From Daejeonia sp002484105 (lineage in GTDB: Bacteria; Bacteroidota; Bacteroidia; Flavobacteriales; Weeksellaceae): DNA of 64,000 nucleotides. Where the stretch lies: contig NZ_CP195105.1 in assembly GCF_051175565.1 (NCBI RefSeq), positions 248,001 to 312,000 on the forward strand, written 5' to 3'. The notes beneath the pieces are model-generated. The model was not told the origin of the DNA and did not search any database. It saw only the letters and a program-made list of their open reading frames with translations. The position numbers and the translations under genes were made by a program. Positions 61,908-64,000 of the stretch are shown here, piece by piece; positions within the stretch are counted from its first letter, which is position 1, and each line of letters opens with the position of its first letter.

Positions 61908-62111
61908 ATGAAAAAGAATATGGGCACACGCGACAGAACGATTCGCATGGTAACCGCTGTTGTATTGGCTTTGCTGTATTTTACGGATATCGTTTCCGGA
62001 ACTTTAGGCTGGGTATTCATCATTATAGCTGCTGTTTTCCTGCTGACATCTCTGGTGGGTTACTGTCCGCTGTATAGCCTTCTTGGTATCACGACAAACA
62101 GAAAAAGATGA
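61908..62111 (+). CDS. DUF2892 family membrane protein (YgaP tail-like)
   Basis: 67 residues. Starts MKKNMGTRDRTIRMVTAVVL, a DUF2892 signature, with two membrane helices and the end LVGYCPLYSLLGITTNRKR. The same helical pair is fused to rhodanese in E. coli YgaP. A cysteine in GYCPLY lies just after the second helix. It begins 20 bases after the rhodanese lipoprotein and overlaps the next gene by 4 bases. Confidence 0.9.
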   Translation: MKKNMGTRDRTIRMVTAVVLALLYFTDIVSGTLGWVFIIIAAVFLLTSLVGYCPLYSLLGITTNRKR

Positions 62112-62314
62112 AACCATTCTTCAGAAAACACAGACTGGGCATTGCCGGAATTCTCACAGGTGCGGTTCTGGGATTCGCCTATTACTATTTTATCGGTTGT
62201 ACGACCGGAACGTGTCCTATTACTTCCAGGCCGCTCAACGCTGTACTTTATAGTATGATCCTGGGATATCTTCTTTTTTCCTCCGCAGGAAAAACGGAGA
62301 AGCCCAAACCTTAA
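62108..62314 (+). CDS. Small DUF6132-like membrane protein with cysteine motif
   Basis: 68 residues, two membrane helices. Between them is IGCTTGTCPITSRP, giving two cysteines spaced by four residues in a glycine-rich loop next to the membrane, the hallmark of DUF6132 proteins found with rhodaneses in Bacteroidota. Basic N-terminus (MKPFFRKHR). It overlaps the DUF2892 gene by 4 bases. Function unknown; a role in sulfane-sulfur passage is suggested by place. Confidence 0.82.
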   Translation: MKPFFRKHRLGIAGILTGAVLGFAYYYFIGCTTGTCPITSRPLNAVLYSMILGYLLFSSAGKTEKPKP

Positions 62315-62339
62315 AAATATATAAACAAACCTCCTGAAC

Positions 62340-62534
62340 ATGAAACATTTCAACACCAACAATCTGCGGAGAATTTTATACCTTTTGGGTGGTATTTTCT
62401 TCTGCGTTATTGCTTATCAGGACGAAGTCTGGTGGCTGGCCATTGCAGGGTTTTATTTCATTGCAATGTCCGTTTTCAGATTCGGTTGTGCTTCCGGTAA
62501 CTGCGGATATACACCCGGCAGAGGAAAACAGTAA
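62340..62534 (+). CDS. Small membrane protein with GCASGNC motif
   Basis: 64 residues with two membrane helices (ILYLLGGIFFCVIAYQ and LAIAGFYFIAMSVF) followed by FGCASGNCGYTPGRGKQ. The two cysteines lie close together after the last helix, as in the previous two genes. Family not recognised, though it looks DUF2892-like. It is the last small gene before the insertion sequence and presumably once led straight into the thioredoxin gene. Confidence 0.78.
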   Translation: MKHFNTNNLRRILYLLGGIFFCVIAYQDEVWWLAIAGFYFIAMSVFRFGCASGNCGYTPGRGKQ

Positions 62535-62554
62535 TCATTAAAAGCAGAAGAAAA

Positions 62555-62564
62555 CAATAATCAT
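62555..62564. repeat. Target-site duplication, left copy (CAATAATCAT)
   Basis: Ten bases identical to 63776-63785 on the far side of the element. IS4-type elements typically duplicate about 8-13 bases. Confidence 0.8.
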
Positions 62565-62566
62565 AT

Positions 62567-62581
62567 AGTACATGACAAAAC
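62567..62581 (+). repeat. Left terminal inverted repeat of the IS element
   Basis: AGTACATGACAAAAC, perfect inverse of the right end; beyond it the ends remain similar for a few bases (ATGCA versus CTGTA). Confidence 0.9.
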
Positions 62582-62668
62582 ATGCAAAGCGTTAAAAGTC
62601 AGTAAAATAAGTGGCTTTATATTTGGTTAAAAGGCTGAAATTCAGTATATTGAAGGATTATTAATCAA

Positions 62669-63775
62669 ATGATGCCTTTAAAAAAGAACCCCAGCCATGT
62701 CGCCAAAGATACAGCCTTATTCCCATTATTTAAAGCCCATATGGGCAAAGATCTCCACCTGGCCAGGATCCGCCTTATCTGTCTTTTCATAACAGCGCTA
62801 TGCAAAGCAAAGTCGGTCAACTTTGTCAAGGTGTCTGCGGCATTTGACACTCCAAGTCTGGCCTCGAGTTGTATGCGGCGCATACAGCGATTCATGGCAG
62901 AAGTGGAATTGCCGATGAAGCTCGTGAGTTCATTCATATTCAAATCGTTACCCATTAAAGGGAAACTCATTCTGGTGATGGACAGAACAAACTGGAAGTT
63001 TGGAGGCAGCAATATCAACATATTAATGTTGGGCGTTGCTTACAGAAATGTGGCCATTCCGCTTCTTTTCAAGATGCTCGATAAGAGGGGCAACTCCAGC
63101 ACAGAGGAACGTATTGATCTGATGCAGGATTTCATGGATTGGTTTGGCACAGAGCGTATCGACTGCCTTCTGGCCGACAGGGAATTCGTAGGTGATAAAT
63201 GGTTGAAATTCCTGAACCGTAACCAGATCCGCTATCACATCCGCATCCGCAACAACTTCAAGGTTTTCCTGCCACGAAAGCAGCAGTACATCAAGGTTTC
63301 TCACCTGTTCAACGCAGTCAAAGTAAACCAATGCCAACATTACCGGCATATCGTGAGCCTAGGCGAAGAACTTTGCTATCTCTCGGCCACAAAATCTGTT
63401 GTTCAGGGAAAAGTAGAGCTGCTTGTACTGGTATCCTTCAACAAACCTGATGAAGCGTTGTCTTATTATAGAGAACGTTGGCAAATCGAAACGCTCTTCA
63501 GAGGCATGAAATCCAGCGGATTCAATATAGAAGATACCCATCTAACGGCACTCGACAGACTCGAAAAACTAATGATGCTGACTATGATGGCCTTTATTTG
63601 GTGCTACCTGATTGGAGATTATATCGATACACAGATTAAACCCATAAAAATCAAGAAACATGGACGAAGAGCTAAATCCTGCTTTAAATACGGACTCGAT
63701 TACCTCTCAGAGGTCCTGCTATCTGGATTCAATAAACTGAATTTCTGTGTTGTACAGGTTTTGTCATGTACTTAG
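62669..63775 (+). CDS. IS4-family transposase (DDE)
   Basis: 368 residues. DDE catalytic residues are visible: first D in VMDRTNWKFGG (~residue 108), second in CLLADREFVG (~residue 172), and E in the family YREK region, YRERWQIETLFRGMKSSGFN (Y-2-R-3-E-6-K). The N-terminal part is basic and helical, as a DNA-binding domain. The final codons and stop lie in the right inverted repeat. ATG at 62672 is an alternative start. Confidence 0.95.
   Translation: MMPLKKNPSHVAKDTALFPLFKAHMGKDLHLARIRLICLFITALCKAKSVNFVKVSAAFDTPSLASSCMRRIQRFMAEVELPMKLVSSFIFKSLPIKGKLILVMDRTNWKFGGSNINILMLGVAYRNVAIPLLFKMLDKRGNSSTEERIDLMQDFMDWFGTERIDCLLADREFVGDKWLKFLNRNQIRYHIRIRNNFKVFLPRKQQYIKVSHLFNAVKVNQCQHYRHIVSLGEELCYLSATKSVVQGKVELLVLVSFNKPDEALSYYRERWQIETLFRGMKSSGFNIEDTHLTALDRLEKLMMLTMMAFIWCYLIGDYIDTQIKPIKIKKHGRRAKSCFKYGLDYLSEVLLSGFNKLNFCVVQVLSCT
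63758..63772 (-). repeat. Right terminal inverted repeat of the IS element
   Basis: GTTTTGTCATGTACT, the exact complement of 62567-62581; it also encodes the last residues of the transposase. Confidence 0.9.
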
Positions 63776-63785
63776 CAATAATCAT
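63776..63785. repeat. Target-site duplication, right copy (CAATAATCAT)
   Basis: Direct repeat of 62555-62564. It is followed by sequence leading into the thioredoxin start, so the element inserted in the short gap before that gene. Confidence 0.8.
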
Positions 63786-63800
63786 TAAAAATTAAAAACA

Positions 63801-64000
63801 ATGTCTCAGAAATTTCAGGAACTCATTCAGTCAGAAAGACCCGTGCTGATTGACTTTTTTGCTACTTGGTGCCAGCCCTGCAAAGTGCAGTCGTCCGTAC
63901 TCCATACCGTAAAGGAAAATATCGGAGAAAAGGCCAGAATTGTTAAAATTGATGTAGACCAGTTTCCGCAGATTGCCGCACAGTATGGCGTGCGCGGTGT
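63801..64000 (+). CDS. Thioredoxin, N-terminal part (cut by window edge)
   Basis: 66 codons to the window edge. Starts MSQKFQELIQSERPVLIDFF with the active site ATWCQPCKVQ, C24-Q-P-C27, rather than the usual CGPC, then IVKIDVDQFPQIAAQYGVRG as in the thioredoxin fold. Small cytoplasmic disulfide reductase. It follows the IS element by 25 bases, and its natural promoter was probably the one upstream of the sulfur cluster. Other members of this cluster type also carry thioredoxin. Confidence 0.93.
   Translation, partial: MSQKFQELIQSERPVLIDFFATWCQPCKVQSSVLHTVKENIGEKARIVKIDVDQFPQIAAQYGVRG

Larger units (their letters stand above)
62565..63775 (+). mobile_element. IS4-family insertion sequence, about 1211 bp
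   Basis: Bounded by a 10-bp direct repeat and carrying 15-bp perfect terminal inverted repeats (AGTACATGACAAAAC at 62567-62581 and its complement at 63758-63772). It contains one transposase gene and appears intact, so probably mobile or recently so. It sits between a small membrane gene and the thioredoxin gene of the sulfur cluster. The exact ends are uncertain by two or three bases. Confidence 0.9.

Noticed and set aside
1..64000. CRISPR arrays, tRNA or rRNA genes, prophage
   Set aside because: No short regularly spaced repeats, no cloverleaf candidates and no phage structural genes were seen by reading; a tRNAscan or Infernal run was not possible.

Overview
The window looks like chromosomal DNA of a Bacteroidota bacterium, most likely a flavobacterium of the Chryseobacterium/Weeksellaceae group. 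The reasons are gene content and order: PorD-type DUF4835, the Bacteroidota omega-like RNA polymerase subunit in a bamD-rpoZ-coaBC-porD-recN run, DUF5687, DUF4251, DUF4126 and DUF6132 proteins, PpiD-like and MCE proteins, weak ribosome binding sites, and promoter elements of the TAnnTTTG type. The family-level placement is inference from memory of gene order; 16S or ANI data would be needed to fix it. No rRNA, tRNA or CRISPR array was seen. The window is gene dense, with about 60 genes.

Layout. 1-5283: the start of serS (cut by the window edge), a lipoprotein gene, a deletion scar joining a truncated glycosyltransferase to the tail of a membrane protein, then a minus-strand operon of an MCE protein, two Fe-S proteins and a small conserved protein. 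5410-20342: a PpiD-like foldase, lon, an AI-2E family permease, pgi, folD-queE, a polyprenyl glycosylphosphotransferase, an mlaE-mlaF-barrel operon, and several envelope proteins. 20343-28262 is clearly more AT-rich and carries meaB, an exported GH65-like enzyme, a small cytochrome c, a dipeptide epimerase, methylmalonyl-CoA mutase, a peroxiredoxin and a DsbA-like protein. 28263-36622 is an anaerobic/central-carbon block: pflB-pflA, prfA, and two unrelated fumarases transcribed divergently (Fe-S class I and class II). 36721-45562: DoxX, an ABC exporter pair, recN, porD, coaBC, rpoZ, bamD and a TetR regulator. 46011-59614: tatD-tcdA-rnpA-DUF4126, then a minus-strand run with a 171-bp tandem repeat protein, lptE, a sigma-54 activator, miaB, a TonB-C-like protein, a ketopantoate-reductase-like protein, lysA, an exonuclease and a HerA-like ATPase.

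60100-64000 is the most distinctive part. It is a compact sulfane-sulfur cluster: a persulfide dioxygenase/rhodanese fusion, a rhodanese lipoprotein, three tiny membrane proteins that each carry cysteines beside a membrane segment, and a thioredoxin. An IS4-type element with 15-bp inverted repeats and a 10-bp target duplication has inserted between the last small membrane gene and the thioredoxin gene. The cluster has a perfect palindrome overlapping a -7 promoter element upstream.

Read together, pflBA, the oxygen-labile class I fumarase and the methylmalonyl-CoA mutase with its chaperone suggest a facultative lifestyle in which formate and perhaps propionate can be made. That is inference; fumarate reductase, methylmalonyl-CoA epimerase and decarboxylase genes are not in this window.
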